Of a stretch of DNA of 64,000 nt, positions 36,959 through 47,923 are shown one piece after another (within the stretch, counting starts at the first letter, position 1; every line of letters begins with the position of its first letter). The DNA comes from Vibrio salilacus. Its GTDB lineage: Bacteria > Pseudomonadota > Gammaproteobacteria > Enterobacterales > Vibrionaceae. A model generated the notes under the pieces. It had not been told where the DNA came from and did not search any database. It saw only the letters and a list, made by a program, of their open reading frames with translations. Where the stretch lies: positions 1-64,000 of the forward strand of contig NZ_NIVQ01000014.1 in the NCBI RefSeq assembly GCF_002811245.1, given 5' to 3'. Both the position numbers and the translations under genes were made by a program.

Positions 36959-38578
36959 ATGTTCAAAAATATTTCAGTAAAATTCAAACTGACTATGCTG
37001 GTCGGCGTCTTAAGTTTGTTACTCATTGTGGTTGGTTCATTAGGTCTTTACGGCATGCAAAAAACATTACATGGCCTAGAAACGGTTTACTATGACCGAA
37101 CGGTTCCGGCACTCTCTATCGGTGACATAAAAATTCGTTTTTTAAACAATCGAATCGCGCTGGCATTTTCACAGCTGTATCCTGAACCGGAGATCATTCG
37201 AACTCAAATAGAGGTAGTTGAAGAACATCTCAAAGTTATTGATGAAACATGGCAGCAATATAAATTAACCCGACTCACACCTAAAGAAGCAGAGCTTGCG
37301 AAACAGTTTGAAGTACAAAACAAAGCATTTGTTGAGCAAGCCCTCATGCCAACAATGGACGCTTTACGACGCTCTGATATTGCAGAAGCAACTCGGCTTG
37401 CAGTGGACAAAGTTCGCCCGCTCTATGTGCCGGTTGAAAAAACATTAAATGCGCTAATGCAGTTGCAAGCCGATGAAGCGGAGAATGTCTATTATCTTGA
37501 AGTTGAGCTTTATGACAATATACAAACGATTGCCATTGCCTCAATTGTATTAGGATTACTTTTTGGTATCGGCTTCGCAACAACTTTAATTCGAGGTATT
37601 TGCCATCCTTTGGAGCAAGCTGTGTCTCTAGCCAACAAGTTAGCGACTGGTGATCTGACTGGAAAAATAGAAGTCACATCCAACGATGAGCTAGGACGTT
37701 TATTAGCAGCGATGAAGAAAATGGTGGCTAAGTTATCTGATATTGTCGGAGAAGTGAATAGCGCCAGTAACTCTTTGGCTTCCGCTTCTGAAGAAGTTTC
37801 TGCGACCGCACAAAACTTAAGTCAAGGTGCTAGTGAACAAGCAGCGAGTGTTGAGCAAACTACGTCATCCGTAGAACAAATGTCAGCCTCCATTGCACAA
37901 AACACTGAAAATGCCAAAGTCACCGATAGCATGGCTGGTAAAGCGGCTAAAGAAGCCAAAGAAGGTGGAGAAGCCGTGGATAAAACGGTCTCGGCAATGA
38001 AATCAATTGCTGAAAAAATCGGCATTATCGATGATATCGCGTACCAAACTAACTTACTTGCGTTGAATGCAGCTATTGAAGCGGCTAGAGCCGGTGAACA
38101 TGGTAAAGGTTTTGCGGTGGTTGCGGCTGAAGTGAGAAAATTGGCTGAACGTAGCCAGATTGCTTCCCAAGAAATTGGTGAGGTCGCTAAAAACAGCGTC
38201 GGCCTGGCGGAGCAAGCCGGGAAGTTATTGGATGAAATGGTGCCTTCTATCCAAAGAACGTCCGATTTAGTTCAAGAAATCAACGCCGCATCAATGGAGC
38301 AAGCGACCGGAGCAACGCAGATTAATCAGGCGATGGAGCAACTCAATAGTATCACTCAGCAAAGCGCTTCGGCATCAGAAGAACTTGCGTCGACTTCAGA
38401 AGAAATGAGTAGCCAAGGCCAGCAACTTCAGCAGCTTATGACCTTCTTTAAAACGGAAAATTCTCGACATGAGGCAGAGAGTCATCATTCAACTCTCCAT
38501 GATATGCAAAGCCCTAAACAGAAAAAAGATATCGACTTGGTTTCGATGGATGATGAACCTGAATATGTCCGCTTTTAG
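36959..38578 (+). CDS. Methyl-accepting chemotaxis protein with four-helix-bundle periplasmic domain
   Basis: 539 residues. TM1 ~10-30, a ~150-residue helical 4HB_MCP-type ligand domain, TM2 ~188-210, HAMP ([20 protein letters not shown]), then the coiled signalling domain with the tip [37 protein letters not shown]. Glu/Gln-rich methylation helices are present; there is no clear C-terminal NWETF-type pentapeptide. Ligand not identifiable. Strong SD AAGGA. Confidence 0.93.
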   Translation: MFKNISVKFKLTMLVGVLSLLLIVVGSLGLYGMQKTLHGLETVYYDRTVPALSIGDIKIRFLNNRIALAFSQLYPEPEIIRTQIEVVEEHLKVIDETWQQYKLTRLTPKEAELAKQFEVQNKAFVEQALMPTMDALRRSDIAEATRLAVDKVRPLYVPVEKTLNALMQLQADEAENVYYLEVELYDNIQTIAIASIVLGLLFGIGFATTLIRGICHPLEQAVSLANKLATGDLTGKIEVTSNDELGRLLAAMKKMVAKLSDIVGEVNSASNSLASASEEVSATAQNLSQGASEQAASVEQTTSSVEQMSASIAQNTENAKVTDSMAGKAAKEAKEGGEAVDKTVSAMKSIAEKIGIIDDIAYQTNLLALNAAIEAARAGEHGKGFAVVAAEVRKLAERSQIASQEIGEVAKNSVGLAEQAGKLLDEMVPSIQRTSDLVQEINAASMEQATGATQINQAMEQLNSITQQSASASEELASTSEEMSSQGQQLQQLMTFFKTENSRHEAESHHSTLHDMQSPKQKKDIDLVSMDDEPEYVRF

Positions 38579-38593
38579 TCTATGGAGGTGAAT

Positions 38594-39142
38594 GTGGCTA
38601 ATCTTATTCCAGTCGACGCGAAATCGAAGATCTTAACACCATCCACTACTGATATGGCGCAAGATCAACAATATTTAACATTCTTGCTTAATGGTGACAT
38701 GTATGCATTTGCCATTTTGCATGTTAAGGAAATATTGGAGTACGGGAAAGTAACTCAAGTGCCAATGATGCCTGATTACATCCAAGGTATCATTAATTTA
38801 CGTGGAGAAGTCGTTCCTGTTGTTAACTTAGCCAGACGCTTTTATCTGAAACCGCAAGAGGTGAATAAGAAAACTTGTGTGGTGATTATTGAAGTAACGA
38901 ATGAAGACCATCATCAAGACTTAGGGGTGATGGTTGATAGTGTTTCTGAAGTGATCGAAATATCCGACCAGCTGATGCGACCTGCACCTAATTTTGGTAC
39001 TAAAATCCGCACTGAATTTATCAGGGGGATGGCACAGTTAGAGGACGAATTCGTCATTATTTTAGCCGAAGATAAAGTGTTATCTGTCGAAGAGTTGGCC
39101 ATGATGGAACAGGTTAAAGAACAGAATGAACTCGCAAGGTGA
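38594..39142 (+). CDS. cheW: Chemotaxis coupling protein CheW
   Basis: 182 residues from the GTG at 38594, chosen because GGAGGTGA lies four bases upstream; an in-frame ATG at 38582 sits in front of that SD and would make it part of the coding sequence. CheW fold: YLTFLLNGDMYAFAILHVKEIL, INLRGEVVPVVNLARRF, GVMVDSVSEVIEI, FIRGMAQ. Couples the MCPs to CheA. Overlaps cheR by 17 bases. Confidence 0.92.
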   Translation: MANLIPVDAKSKILTPSTTDMAQDQQYLTFLLNGDMYAFAILHVKEILEYGKVTQVPMMPDYIQGIINLRGEVVPVVNLARRFYLKPQEVNKKTCVVIIEVTNEDHHQDLGVMVDSVSEVIEISDQLMRPAPNFGTKIRTEFIRGMAQLEDEFVIILAEDKVLSVEELAMMEQVKEQNELAR

Positions 39143-40004
39143 GCAGAAGGATCTAGCATTTGTTCATCAAATGGTTGGCCAGACGTCGACCATTAGTGAT
39201 GCTGACTTTGAATTATATCGCAACTGGATATACCAATCCGCGGGCATTTCACTTACCCCGACTAAGAAAGCACTGGTGGTTGGACGTTTGAGTAGTCGCT
39301 TAAGAGAGCTCGGTGTGACTACATATCGAGACTATTTTGAATATCTGACGACATTTACTAATCAGCAGGAACGTAAACTTGAACAGCAGCGTGTGATCAA
39401 TTTGCTGACGACTAATGAAACCTATTTCTTCAGAGAAGAAGCGCATTTTACCTATATCCAACACTCCCTTTTCGCTGCGTGGGCGGGACAACCGATTCGT
39501 TGCTGGAGTGCAGCAAGCTCTACGGGCGAAGAGGCATATTCGTTGGCAATGCTTCTTGATAGTCATTACCCAGGGAGATGGCAAATAGTTGGTACCGATA
39601 TAAATAGCCAAGTATTGCATATTGCATCGCAAGGGATTTATCCGATGTTACGTCATGAACACATACCGCAGGTTTACCTTAAAAAGTATTGTCGAAAAGG
39701 GATTGGCTCTAAGCAAGATACATTAAAAATTGTTCACTCATTAAGAAGTCATGTGAAATTTGAACGGGCAAATTTACAACGCTCCCTAGACGACCTTGGT
39801 CTCTTTGACTTGGTCTTTTTACGTAATGTGATGATTTATTTTGATAAAAGTACTAAGCAACGAGTGATTACTAATGTGGCTAGTCGATTGAAAAATGGGG
39901 GGATCTTGCTCATCGGTCATTCTGAAACATTAAACGGGCTCGATTGTAATGAGTTGCAATTATTACAGCCATCAATCTATCAAAAGCGGAGCAATGCGGA
40001 CTAA
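39126..40004 (+). CDS. cheR: Chemotaxis protein methyltransferase CheR
   Basis: 292 residues. N-terminal CheR helical domain, then the SAM domain: LTTNETYFFREEAHF, CWSAASSTGEEAYSLAML, VGTDINSQVLHIA, FDLVFLRNVMIYFDK. Methylates glutamates in MCPs. Overlaps both neighbours (17 bases with cheW, one base TAATG with cheD). Confidence 0.95.
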   Translation: MNSQGEQKDLAFVHQMVGQTSTISDADFELYRNWIYQSAGISLTPTKKALVVGRLSSRLRELGVTTYRDYFEYLTTFTNQQERKLEQQRVINLLTTNETYFFREEAHFTYIQHSLFAAWAGQPIRCWSAASSTGEEAYSLAMLLDSHYPGRWQIVGTDINSQVLHIASQGIYPMLRHEHIPQVYLKKYCRKGIGSKQDTLKIVHSLRSHVKFERANLQRSLDDLGLFDLVFLRNVMIYFDKSTKQRVITNVASRLKNGGILLIGHSETLNGLDCNELQLLQPSIYQKRSNAD

Positions 40005-40525
40005 TGGAAATGGCATTTTTGTCTAAAAGAGAGGCTTTGAATCTGATGCCAGGTGAGATGTTTTTTGGCCATCATCAAGGTTGTATTTATACATTACTCG
40101 GCTCGTGCGTTGCAATTACGTTATGGCACCCAAAAACCCAGTTGGTCGGTATGTCTCACTATTTACTCAGTCAGCGCTTTATCGGCAATACTGAAAAGGC
40201 GAAGCAACCTGAAGGTTACTATGCCAGTGATGTTGTTGCGTATTTTTCCCTTCAGTGCAGGCGGTATCATATTAACCCTAAGGATTGTGTTGTTAAAGTG
40301 TTCGGAGGAAGCTCTATGTTTTCAGTAAACTATGAGAAAACCGCTGTGATCAATGTTGCCCAACAAAATATACAGTTGGGTATGCAGCTACTGCAAGAGC
40401 ATGACTTTCGTATCCATTGCCATGATGTCGGTGGGAATCGCTATCGGAAAGTGTGTCTTGATGTCCAAAATGGTGATGTCTGGGTTCAATATGGTCGCTC
40501 TTATGCAAGAGAAATCGCTTATTAA
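40004..40525 (+). CDS. cheD: Chemoreceptor glutamine deamidase CheD
   Basis: 173 residues. CheD core with the catalytic Cys in LLGSCVAITLW and His in GMSHYLL, plus KVFGGSSMF and HDVGGNRYRKV. Deamidates MCP glutamines, tuning receptor activity with CheR and CheB. Its start shares a base with the cheR stop. Confidence 0.93.
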   Translation: MEMAFLSKREALNLMPGEMFFGHHQGCIYTLLGSCVAITLWHPKTQLVGMSHYLLSQRFIGNTEKAKQPEGYYASDVVAYFSLQCRRYHINPKDCVVKVFGGSSMFSVNYEKTAVINVAQQNIQLGMQLLQEHDFRIHCHDVGGNRYRKVCLDVQNGDVWVQYGRSYAREIAY

Positions 40526-40559
40526 TCTGTTATTAGCTAGTTAATTACAGAGGCATTGA

Positions 40560-41633
40560 ATGAAAAAAATAAAAGTACTAATCGTTGATGATTCCGCGGT
40601 TGTTCGGCAAGTGATCAGCGCTTTGTTAAAGAATGAACCTGATATTGAAATGCTTGCTCCCGCTTCTGACCCTATATTTGCACTAAAAAAAATGGCCGTT
40701 CAATGGCCAGACGTGATCATTTTAGATGTAGAAATGCCTCGCATGGATGGAATTACGTTCCTAAAACAGTTAATGGCTGATCATCCTACACCAGTCATTA
40801 TTTGCTCGACATTAACTGAACGAGGGGCGGAAGTGACAATACAAGCTTTGCAAGCGGGAGCCTTGACCATTATCACCAAACCTAAAGCAGGATTGAAAGA
40901 CTTTTTGCAAGAGAGCCGGCAGGAGCTACTCAATGCGGTAAGAGCGGCCGCGCAAGCTAAGTTAGAAAATATTTTTAAGCCAAGCCATAATGCTGTAAAA
41001 AAAGTGCAGGCTACAGTGCAAGCGATTACTCATTCTTCACCTGCCTTAAAAACCACTCAAAAAGTGATCGTGATCGGTACATCTACAGGGGGCACGCAAG
41101 CTTTAGAAGCAATATTAACCGCATTACCGGCCGTCTCTCCAGGGATTGTCATAGTGCAACATATGCCCGAAAAGTTTACAGCGATGTTTGCTGATCGACT
41201 CAATGGACTGTGTCAAATAGAAGTCAGAGAAGCAAAGCATGGTGACCGAGTTCTTCCAGGTTTAGCTTTGATCGCACCTGGTGGTCGGCACATGCAACTG
41301 AACCGAAGTGGTGCTCATTATCAAGTGAAAATTAAGGATGGCCCAGCTGTCAACAGGCACAAGCCATCGGTTGATGTACTCTTTCGTTCAGCAGCAAAAC
41401 AAGCTGGCCCAAACGCTGTTGGTTTTATTTTGACAGGTATGGGAGATGATGGTGCGCGTGGGTTGCAGATGTTAAAAGAGCACGGTGCGTTTACTGTTGC
41501 ACAAGATGAAGCAAGTTGTATTGTTTTTGGTATGCCTAAAGAGGCAATTGAACGGGGTGGTGTTTGTTCTGTGCTGCCGCTTAATCAAATAGCACAAGAA
41601 ATATTGCAGCGCGCCTCATCACGACACCAATAA
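40560..41633 (+). CDS. cheB: Chemotaxis protein-glutamate methylesterase CheB
   Basis: 357 residues. Receiver domain with phosphoacceptor Asp56 ([10 protein letters not shown]), linker, and methylesterase domain with catalytic Ser in [12 protein letters not shown], His in QHMPEKFT and Asp in [12 protein letters not shown]. Last gene of the cluster, with AGAGG six bases before the ATG. Confidence 0.95.
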   Translation: MKKIKVLIVDDSAVVRQVISALLKNEPDIEMLAPASDPIFALKKMAVQWPDVIILDVEMPRMDGITFLKQLMADHPTPVIICSTLTERGAEVTIQALQAGALTIITKPKAGLKDFLQESRQELLNAVRAAAQAKLENIFKPSHNAVKKVQATVQAITHSSPALKTTQKVIVIGTSTGGTQALEAILTALPAVSPGIVIVQHMPEKFTAMFADRLNGLCQIEVREAKHGDRVLPGLALIAPGGRHMQLNRSGAHYQVKIKDGPAVNRHKPSVDVLFRSAAKQAGPNAVGFILTGMGDDGARGLQMLKEHGAFTVAQDEASCIVFGMPKEAIERGGVCSVLPLNQIAQEILQRASSRHQ

Positions 41634-41693
41634 TTCGTCACTAAATATCAGTTGAAAAAGACTTGCTGAACAGTGGTCAACAAGTCATCATTT

Positions 41694-41999
41694 TTACTTT
41701 TTTAAGTCAATTTGATATTCGATGGCTTCGGATTCTATTTCTGGATGTTGAGCAAGTTTGTCGGAAGCCCATTGATTGATATGCGACAAAATTGCCGCTA
41801 TAGCATGATTTTTATTGGCTTTATCGCCTGTAGAAACATCAACTTTCTGTTTCGGGTGAGATCCCATGGCATCTTCAGCAATATGGAGCCAGTCAGGGTG
41901 CCAGTAGTATGGCTGACCACTTGGCGCGATCCAACTGTGTACGCCGTTAGTTTCGCCTTTGTACTCGATGTGCGAGGAATCGTATTTTTTCATTATCAT
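41694..41999 (-). CDS. Hypothetical protein, 101 residues
   Basis: Soluble, no signal sequence; residues ~5-45 are aromatic-rich (GVHSWIAPSGQPYYWHPDWLHIA), the C-terminus helical and acidic. AGGGA lies four bases before ATG 41999. Monocistronic, convergent with cheB. I do not recognise the family. Confidence 0.6.
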   Translation of the reverse strand: MIMKKYDSSHIEYKGETNGVHSWIAPSGQPYYWHPDWLHIAEDAMGSHPKQKVDVSTGDKANKNHAIAAILSHINQWASDKLAQHPEIESEAIEYQIDLKK

Positions 42000-42182
42000 C
42001 TTGTCCCTAATCTAAGGTTGTTTTGATCACTTTAACCTGATGAATGTAACAAAATCGCCAAGTATTAATGTGATTTGCTTCAATAAATAGAGTTCGCCTA
42101 ACACAATCACTTTTTGTGTCGTTGATTGGAGGACGAGTTTTACTTGCTTGTGGTAAGCTGACGTAGTGAAGCTGAGGAAGTT

Positions 42183-43583
42183 ATGAACCGTTATCAACAG
42201 TTGGCCCAGACAATCCAAGAGCAAATCGAGCAGCAGGTATGGCGTCCAGGTGACAAAATACTTTCCATTCGTGCCGCGAGTAAAAGTTATGCAGTGAGTG
42301 CCGCGACCGTATTGCAAGCTTATCAGCGATTAGAGGGCGAAGGTTGGCTTATCGCAAAGCCGCAATCGGGGTATTTCGTTGCATCGAGACTTGCACATCA
42401 TTATGCGAAGCCAGCTTTACCTACCACAGTAACGTCGTATCACGATGAATTGTATGACTACCTCAAAGACAGCAATCAAGCCAGCATCGCGCTTGGGGCC
42501 GCTTTTCCTTCTCCCGATTTGTTTCCGTTAGCACTGCTCAACCGTCATTTGGCAAGCGCAGGGCGAAAACTTCCCGTTGAAAGTGTGTTGCATAATATGC
42601 CTCCGGGAAACGAGTCTCTACGCCGTAGTATAGCCCAGCGTTACCTGGCTAATGGACTCACCGTTTCGCATCAAGATATTGTGATTACCTCAGGAGCGAT
42701 GGAAGCGCTTAACCTTAGCCTAGCCACGTTATGTAAGGCGGGTGATACTGTAGTGATTGAGTCGCCAGCATTTTATGGTGCACGACAAGCCGTTGAGAGG
42801 CTGGGTCTAAACGTGATTGAGGTGCCAGTTGATCCTCAGTCTGGTCTATGTATAAATTCTTTAGAGCGCGCACTGCAATCTCAACCAGTCACAGCGTGCT
42901 GGTTAATGTCACGCTTTCAAAACCCAACAGGCGCTTGTTTAAGTGATGCAGGAAAAAAGCGAGTGGTGGAGCTGGCCAATCAATACCATGTTGCGATTAT
43001 TGAAGATGATGTTTACGCTGAACTTGGGTTTACTGCGACCTCGCTAAAACCATTCAAATATTATGACAAGCAGGATAGGGTACTTCTGTGCGGATCATTA
43101 TCGAAATCGCTTTGTCCTGGTTACCGCATCGGTTGGGTGGTCAATCAAGGTTTCAATGGCCGACTGCAGAAGCAGAAAATGCTATCAACACTGTCCGGGA
43201 GCGCTCCAGTACAACAAGGTATCGCGCATTATCTACAACATGAAAGCTACGATAACCATTTGCGTAAATTACGTAAGGCGTTGCAACTGCGCCAGGCTAG
43301 TACCATCGAGATGATTAGACAATATTTCCCTGCTGATATCACCCTGCATCATGCCGAGGGCGGCTACTTTGTGTGGCTAGAATTGGCTGACGATATTGAC
43401 TGTTATTCAGTCTACGCTCAGGCATTGGCTGATGGAATTTCTATTGCATATGGTGGTCTGTTTGCTAGTAAGCCCCAATACCGTCATTGCATGAGATTGA
43501 ATGTGTCGTTAGCGCCGAGTGAACAACTTGAGCAGGCTCTTAGTCGAATAGGTTTATTGATACGTCAACAAGCAACTGTTTAG
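42183..43583 (+). CDS. MocR-family PLP-dependent transcriptional regulator
   Basis: 466 residues. An N-terminal GntR winged helix (residues ~2-70: GDKILSIRAASKSYAVSAATVLQAYQRLE) is fused to an aminotransferase-like domain with NPTG (QNPTGACLS), PLP lysine in CGSLSKSLCPGYRIGW and the terminal Arg region HCMRLNVSLAP. Such regulators sense PLP or amino-acid adducts. The likely target is itself or the following small membrane gene; no decisive operator repeat was found. Confidence 0.9.
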   Translation: MNRYQQLAQTIQEQIEQQVWRPGDKILSIRAASKSYAVSAATVLQAYQRLEGEGWLIAKPQSGYFVASRLAHHYAKPALPTTVTSYHDELYDYLKDSNQASIALGAAFPSPDLFPLALLNRHLASAGRKLPVESVLHNMPPGNESLRRSIAQRYLANGLTVSHQDIVITSGAMEALNLSLATLCKAGDTVVIESPAFYGARQAVERLGLNVIEVPVDPQSGLCINSLERALQSQPVTACWLMSRFQNPTGACLSDAGKKRVVELANQYHVAIIEDDVYAELGFTATSLKPFKYYDKQDRVLLCGSLSKSLCPGYRIGWVVNQGFNGRLQKQKMLSTLSGSAPVQQGIAHYLQHESYDNHLRKLRKALQLRQASTIEMIRQYFPADITLHHAEGGYFVWLELADDIDCYSVYAQALADGISIAYGGLFASKPQYRHCMRLNVSLAPSEQLEQALSRIGLLIRQQATV

Positions 43584-43664
43584 TCATTTTTCCGTTTAAC
43601 TGTATCGTAACAGAATGTAGCTTGCGTGATTAAATAGTGTCGTTGGAATTATTGAGGGACAAGT

Positions 43665-43877
43665 ATGCAAGCAACGAAGTCAAAACGTGAATCTCGCCTG
43701 ATCATCATTGCGGTTATTTGCGCAGCACTCTTAGTATTTGGTCATGTTATTTTAGCGAAAGGGTTTGCTGAATTAATCTGGACAGAGTACACCGCAGCAG
43801 CGATCCCTTTCATTATGTTTGGGCTTTGCTTATACAGCATCCGTTACGCTGTAAAAGGGCCTGATGATAAGCATTAA
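43665..43877 (+). CDS. Small inner-membrane protein, 70 residues
   Basis: Two transmembrane helices (residues ~12-31 and 43-62), a basic N-terminus and charged tail. AGGGA lies five bases before the ATG. It follows the MocR gene by 81 nt and ends before a bidirectional terminator. Family not recognised. Confidence 0.65.
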   Translation: MQATKSKRESRLIIIAVICAALLVFGHVILAKGFAELIWTEYTAAAIPFIMFGLCLYSIRYAVKGPDDKH

Positions 43878-43974
43878 TGGGTGTCTTGCTTAATCATTTA
43901 GGTTAGAGACATCAACAACAAACATGATGAAACTAGCTGACTCCACATCGGTTACCCTAGTAACGATAGACACA

Positions 43975-44003
43975 AAAAAGCCTTCACAATATGAAGGCTT
44001 TTT
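43975..44003. terminator. Bidirectional terminator between the small membrane gene and asnS
   Basis: Perfect 12-bp stem AAAAAGCCTTCA with loop CAATA, A/T runs on both sides. Confidence 0.9.
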
Positions 44004-44032
44004 ACGCTATAACCTAAACGTTGTTCGGCAGG

Positions 44033-45433
44033 TTAGAAGTTAGCTGAGCGTGGCGTACGTGGGAAAGGAATCACATCACGAACATTACCCATGCCTGTTA
44101 CATAAGAAACAAGGCGTTCAAAACCTAAACCAAAACCTGCGTGCGGCACTGTGCCGTAACGGCGTAGGTCGCGGTACCAGTTCATGTGTTCAGGGTCGAT
44201 ACCGACTTCACGCATACGTGCATCAAGGACGTCCAGACGCTCTTCACGCTGAGAACCCCCAATAATTTCACCGATACCCGGTGCAAGGACATCCATTGCC
44301 GCTACAGTTTTGCCGTCTTCATTGAGACGCATGTAGAACGCTTTAATGTCTTTCGGGTAGTTCTTAACGATAACTGGTGCTTTGAAATGCTCTTCAGCAA
44401 GGAAACGCTCGTGCTCAGAAGACATGTCGATACCCCATTCAACAGGGAACTCAAACTCACGATCTGATTCAATCAAGATTTGAATTGCGTCAGTGTAGTC
44501 AACTTGGGCAAAGTCAGATGAAACAAATTGCTCTAGGCGTGTAATCGCCTCTTTGTCGATACGTTGTGCAAAGAACTCAAGATCATCGCGGCACTCAGCA
44601 AGTACGGCTTTAAACACATACTTAAGCATATCTTCAGACAATTTAGCCACATCGTCGAGATCAGCGAACGCAACTTCTGGTTCAACCATCCAGAATTCCG
44701 CTAGGTGGCGACTGGTGTTTGAGTTTTCAGCGCGGAAAGTAGGTCCAAACGTGTAAACTTTGCTTAGTGCACAAGCGTAGGCTTCTGCGTTTAGCTGACC
44801 TGATACGGTTAGGAACGTCTCTTTACCGAAGAAATCTTCGTTGTAATCGACATTACCTTGCTCTGTTCGAGGTAGGTTTTCCATGTCTAGCGTTGATACG
44901 CGGAACATTTCACCAGCACCTTCAGCATCAGACGAGGTGATAAGTGGTGCTGACACCCAGAAATAACCTTGTTCGTGGTAGAAGCGGTGAATCGCTTGTG
45001 AAAGACAGTTACGAACACGCGCTACTGCACCGATCACATTTGTACGTGGACGTAGGTGTGCAACTTCACGAAGGTATTCAATTGAGTGACGAGTTTTCGC
45101 CATTGGGTAAGTTTCTGCATCTTCAACCCAACCGACTACTTTTACATCAGTAGCCGCTAACTCAAAATCTTGGCCCTTGGCAGGAGACGCAACAATTTTA
45201 CCTGTTACTTCAACAGAGCAGCCAGTGGTTAGCTTGAGTACTTCGTTATCGTAATTATTGAGATTATTAGGGACCACGGCCTGAATCGGGTCGAAACAAG
45301 AGCCGTCATAAATGGCGAGAAAAGAGATTCCAGCTTTGGAATCACGACGTGAACGGATCCAGCCACGAACAGTGACTTCACTGTCTACTGCTAGCTGACC
45401 TTTCAAAACGTCTGATACAGGCGCGTAAGTCAT
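44033..45433 (-). CDS. asnS: Asparaginyl-tRNA synthetase
   Basis: 466 residues from ATG 45433 ([13 protein letters not shown]), same length as E. coli AsnS and preceded by GGGGA; the upstream in-frame ATG at 45451 carries no SD. N-terminal OB anticodon-binding domain ([21 protein letters not shown]), then class II catalytic motifs 1-3: [41 protein letters not shown]. Monocistronic. Confidence 0.96.
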   Translation of the reverse strand: MTYAPVSDVLKGQLAVDSEVTVRGWIRSRRDSKAGISFLAIYDGSCFDPIQAVVPNNLNNYDNEVLKLTTGCSVEVTGKIVASPAKGQDFELAATDVKVVGWVEDAETYPMAKTRHSIEYLREVAHLRPRTNVIGAVARVRNCLSQAIHRFYHEQGYFWVSAPLITSSDAEGAGEMFRVSTLDMENLPRTEQGNVDYNEDFFGKETFLTVSGQLNAEAYACALSKVYTFGPTFRAENSNTSRHLAEFWMVEPEVAFADLDDVAKLSEDMLKYVFKAVLAECRDDLEFFAQRIDKEAITRLEQFVSSDFAQVDYTDAIQILIESDREFEFPVEWGIDMSSEHERFLAEEHFKAPVIVKNYPKDIKAFYMRLNEDGKTVAAMDVLAPGIGEIIGGSQREERLDVLDARMREVGIDPEHMNWYRDLRRYGTVPHAGFGLGFERLVSYVTGMGNVRDVIPFPRTPRSANF

Positions 45434-45594
45434 GTTGTAAATATTCCCCATTGAGATGAAAATTCAACCCAATGTGACATTAGTTTACGAATAAATAATG
45501 AACAAACATTGGGTTGGATAGAATTCTAGTACTTCAATGAGACATATTACCTTTCAATTACTAAGCTTCAACCTTTATTGTCGTTTAGTCGGAC

Positions 45595-45620
45595 AAAAAT
45601 AGCCTATAAATGGCTATTTT
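45595..45620 (-). terminator. Terminator of the haem-MCP gene
   Basis: 7-bp stem AATAGCC/GGCTATT overlapping the stop codon, then TTTTTG on the minus strand. Confidence 0.65.
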
Positions 45621-47227
45621 TTGGTTGAAAGGGTGAATTGATCAAGCAGAGCCGCCAAATGTTCGGAAAGTTGCTCAAGATTCATACTGATGTGATGCGT
45701 TTGAGCCGCTGACTCGCTAGTTTGGTTAGCATGTTTGGTAATGATCTGCACTTTACCTTGTACCTCCTTACTGATGGCTGCGGACGTATTGGTTTGCTGT
45801 TCGATACTATTGGCGTGTGACAGTGCTTGCTGCATCTCTTTTACCACTCCCGACATCGCTTGTGAAAGCTGCTCAACTTCTGTCGAACGCTGGTGGGCAG
45901 TACTACATACACTGTCAACAGAGTTCAACGAGGTTTGGCTGTCATGTTGGAACTGAGAAATAATGGTTTCGATGCTACTGGTGGCCTCTGCGGTGCGACT
46001 AGCGAGATTACGTACTTCATCGGCTACGACCGCAAAGCCACGCCCTTGTTCGCCCGCGCGCGCCGCTTCGATCGCAGCGTTGAGCGCCAGTAAATTGGTT
46101 TGTTCAGCAACGCCTTTAATGACCTCAAGGATACTTGATACTTCAGAAGTTTGATTATTGAGGGAAACGATACTGTCTTTGACGTGTTCAATATCATCGA
46201 CCAAGGATTTTATATCATGGCTGGCGTTGTGTGCTTGCCCAGCACTTTGATTGGCAATGGTAGTTGTATGGGTGATCAAAGAAGAGGCCTCTTTGGTGGC
46301 TTGCTCGACTTGAGCCTGCTGCGCTTGCATATTTTCGATGTGGTCTTGAACGTCTGAGGTTTCGCGTTGCTGATTGTCGGCGGCAGAGTCAGTCATCTGA
46401 GCCACCTGAGTCAGTTCAGTCGCGCTAACCGCCACTTTATGCGAGGTAGTTTGAACTTGTTCAAGGCTGTCGTTCACCGTATCCATAAACGAGTTAATCG
46501 CGCCAGAAAGCTGGCCGATTTCGTCTTTTTGCGTAGCGTCTAGGCGTTGGGTTAAATCTTTTGTTGCGCTCAAGCTTTGCATAAACCCGGACGTTTTTTG
46601 AATCGGGCGAACAATTATCTTACGAATCAGTGCCATAGTAATAAGGAAGCCGACGAAACCAAACGCAGACATGATCGCTAAAGCGATAAACGCTCGCTGA
46701 CTGATTAATTGATTAACATGAGAAAGGTTGTACTCAAGTCGAATCGCGCCCAACACTTCACCTTCTGCGGCCATATGGCAGGCCACGCAGTTAGTTCCGC
46801 GGTAGTTTTCACTAGACTTCATCGGCAAAGCAACCACAATCCCTTTACCCCAATCGGCAGCAATAGGCTCGATCACCAATTCGCCCGCCAACGCACGTCG
46901 GTCTATTTCATCGATCGGAACTTGATTGTCCTGACCCGGGCCGTACAGTTTGTTGACGGCATCGGCACGCAAAACTTTGACTTGCTCGATACCGTCTTGT
47001 GCCAGCGCTTTTTGGCGCAATGTCTCTTTTTGAGCCATGGTTCCGGTTAGCATCATCATATTTAAGCTATCGAAATAATTGCTCGCTTTATCGTGCAATT
47101 GTTCAGTTAAAACTGAGTTGATAAGTTCACGTTGTTGGAGGTATTGGTAGGTTGTTGATGCGACCAATACCAGTCCGAACACGGTCAAAAGGGTGATAAG
47201 CAACTTGGTTGTAATTGTTAAGCGCAT
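45614..47227 (-). CDS. Methyl-accepting chemotaxis protein with a CXXCH haem-binding sensor domain
   Basis: 537 residues from ATG 47227 ([10 protein letters not shown]); the longer TTG reading adds 13 residues. TM1 ~7-27 and TM2 ~180-200 bracket a periplasmic sensor domain containing CVACHM (Cys147, Cys150, His151), a haem c attachment motif. HAMP and the signalling tip [36 protein letters not shown] follow. Haem-c MCPs usually sense redox or diatomic gases. It needs c-type cytochrome maturation outside this window. Ligand not shown here. Confidence 0.88.
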   Translation of the reverse strand: MRLTITTKLLITLLTVFGLVLVASTTYQYLQQRELINSVLTEQLHDKASNYFDSLNMMMLTGTMAQKETLRQKALAQDGIEQVKVLRADAVNKLYGPGQDNQVPIDEIDRRALAGELVIEPIAADWGKGIVVALPMKSSENYRGTNCVACHMAAEGEVLGAIRLEYNLSHVNQLISQRAFIALAIMSAFGFVGFLITMALIRKIIVRPIQKTSGFMQSLSATKDLTQRLDATQKDEIGQLSGAINSFMDTVNDSLEQVQTTSHKVAVSATELTQVAQMTDSAADNQQRETSDVQDHIENMQAQQAQVEQATKEASSLITHTTTIANQSAGQAHNASHDIKSLVDDIEHVKDSIVSLNNQTSEVSSILEVIKGVAEQTNLLALNAAIEAARAGEQGRGFAVVADEVRNLASRTAEATSSIETIISQFQHDSQTSLNSVDSVCSTAHQRSTEVEQLSQAMSGVVKEMQQALSHANSIEQQTNTSAAISKEVQGKVQIITKHANQTSESAAQTHHISMNLEQLSEHLAALLDQFTLSTKK

Positions 47228-47518
47228 GATAGACTTATTATTTAGAATTATTGGAATTAACTTCAAGATCTTGTCTTATCTACTAGCAGAAAAAAAGATA
47301 GCGAACTTTATACTGTGACCTTACTCTCCTCGAGGGTATTGTAAATGTGATGTAAGCGTAATGTAATCAAAAAATTGACGCGGCAACGTGAAATTGACGT
47401 GCTAGGGGCAGGGTATCGTTTAATCACATAATAAGTGGCCGAATGTCGAGAGCAAAGCTTGTCTCATTTGTCGTTATTCCTTAGTATTGCGTCTGTTTTG
47501 ACAAGCCTGAGATCTAAG

Positions 47519-47884
47519 ATGAAAACAGAATTATACAAAGAGTTTATGTTTGAAGCGGCGCACCATCTTCCGCATGTTCCGGAAGGCCATAAATGTGGTC
47601 GTCTCCATGGGCACTCTTTTTTAGTTCGCCTTTATGTTGAAGGTGAGGTGGATCCACATACAGGCTGGGTGATCGATTTTTCAGAGATTAAAGTCGCCTT
47701 TAAACCGATTTACGACCGACTTGATCATTATTACCTAAATGATATTAAAGGGTTAGAAAACCCAACTAGCGAAGTCCTTGCTAAATGGATTTGGAATGAG
47801 CTGAAACCAAGCTTGCCACTCCTGAGCAAAATCGAAATCAAAGAAACCTGTACCGCAGGTTGTATCTATAAAGGCGAAGCCTAA
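47519..47884 (+). CDS. queD: 6-carboxy-5,6,7,8-tetrahydropterin synthase QueD
   Basis: 121 residues from ATG 47519 (MKTELYKEF), the same length as E. coli QueD; upstream in-frame codons lack conservation. Catalyses 7,8-dihydroneopterin triphosphate to carboxytetrahydropterin in queuosine/preQ0 synthesis. Zinc histidines AAHHLP and HGHS, the CGRLHGHS and conserved Glu region [10 protein letters not shown] are visible. A 7-bp complement GCTTGTC (47457) / GACAAGC (47500) lies in the leader. Confidence 0.93.
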   Translation: MKTELYKEFMFEAAHHLPHVPEGHKCGRLHGHSFLVRLYVEGEVDPHTGWVIDFSEIKVAFKPIYDRLDHYYLNDIKGLENPTSEVLAKWIWNELKPSLPLLSKIEIKETCTAGCIYKGEA

Positions 47885-47894
47885 CGGTTAATCG

Positions 47895-47923
47895 AAAAGC
47901 GAAGCACAGACTTCGCTTTTTTA
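47895..47923 (+). terminator. Terminator after queD
   Basis: Stem AAAAGCGAAG/CTTCGCTTTT with loop CACAGA, then TTATT. Confidence 0.85.

Noticed and set aside
47457..47506. preQ1 riboswitch in the queD leader
   Set aside because: Only a 7-bp long-range complement is visible; the compact preQ1 hairpin and A-rich tail are absent.
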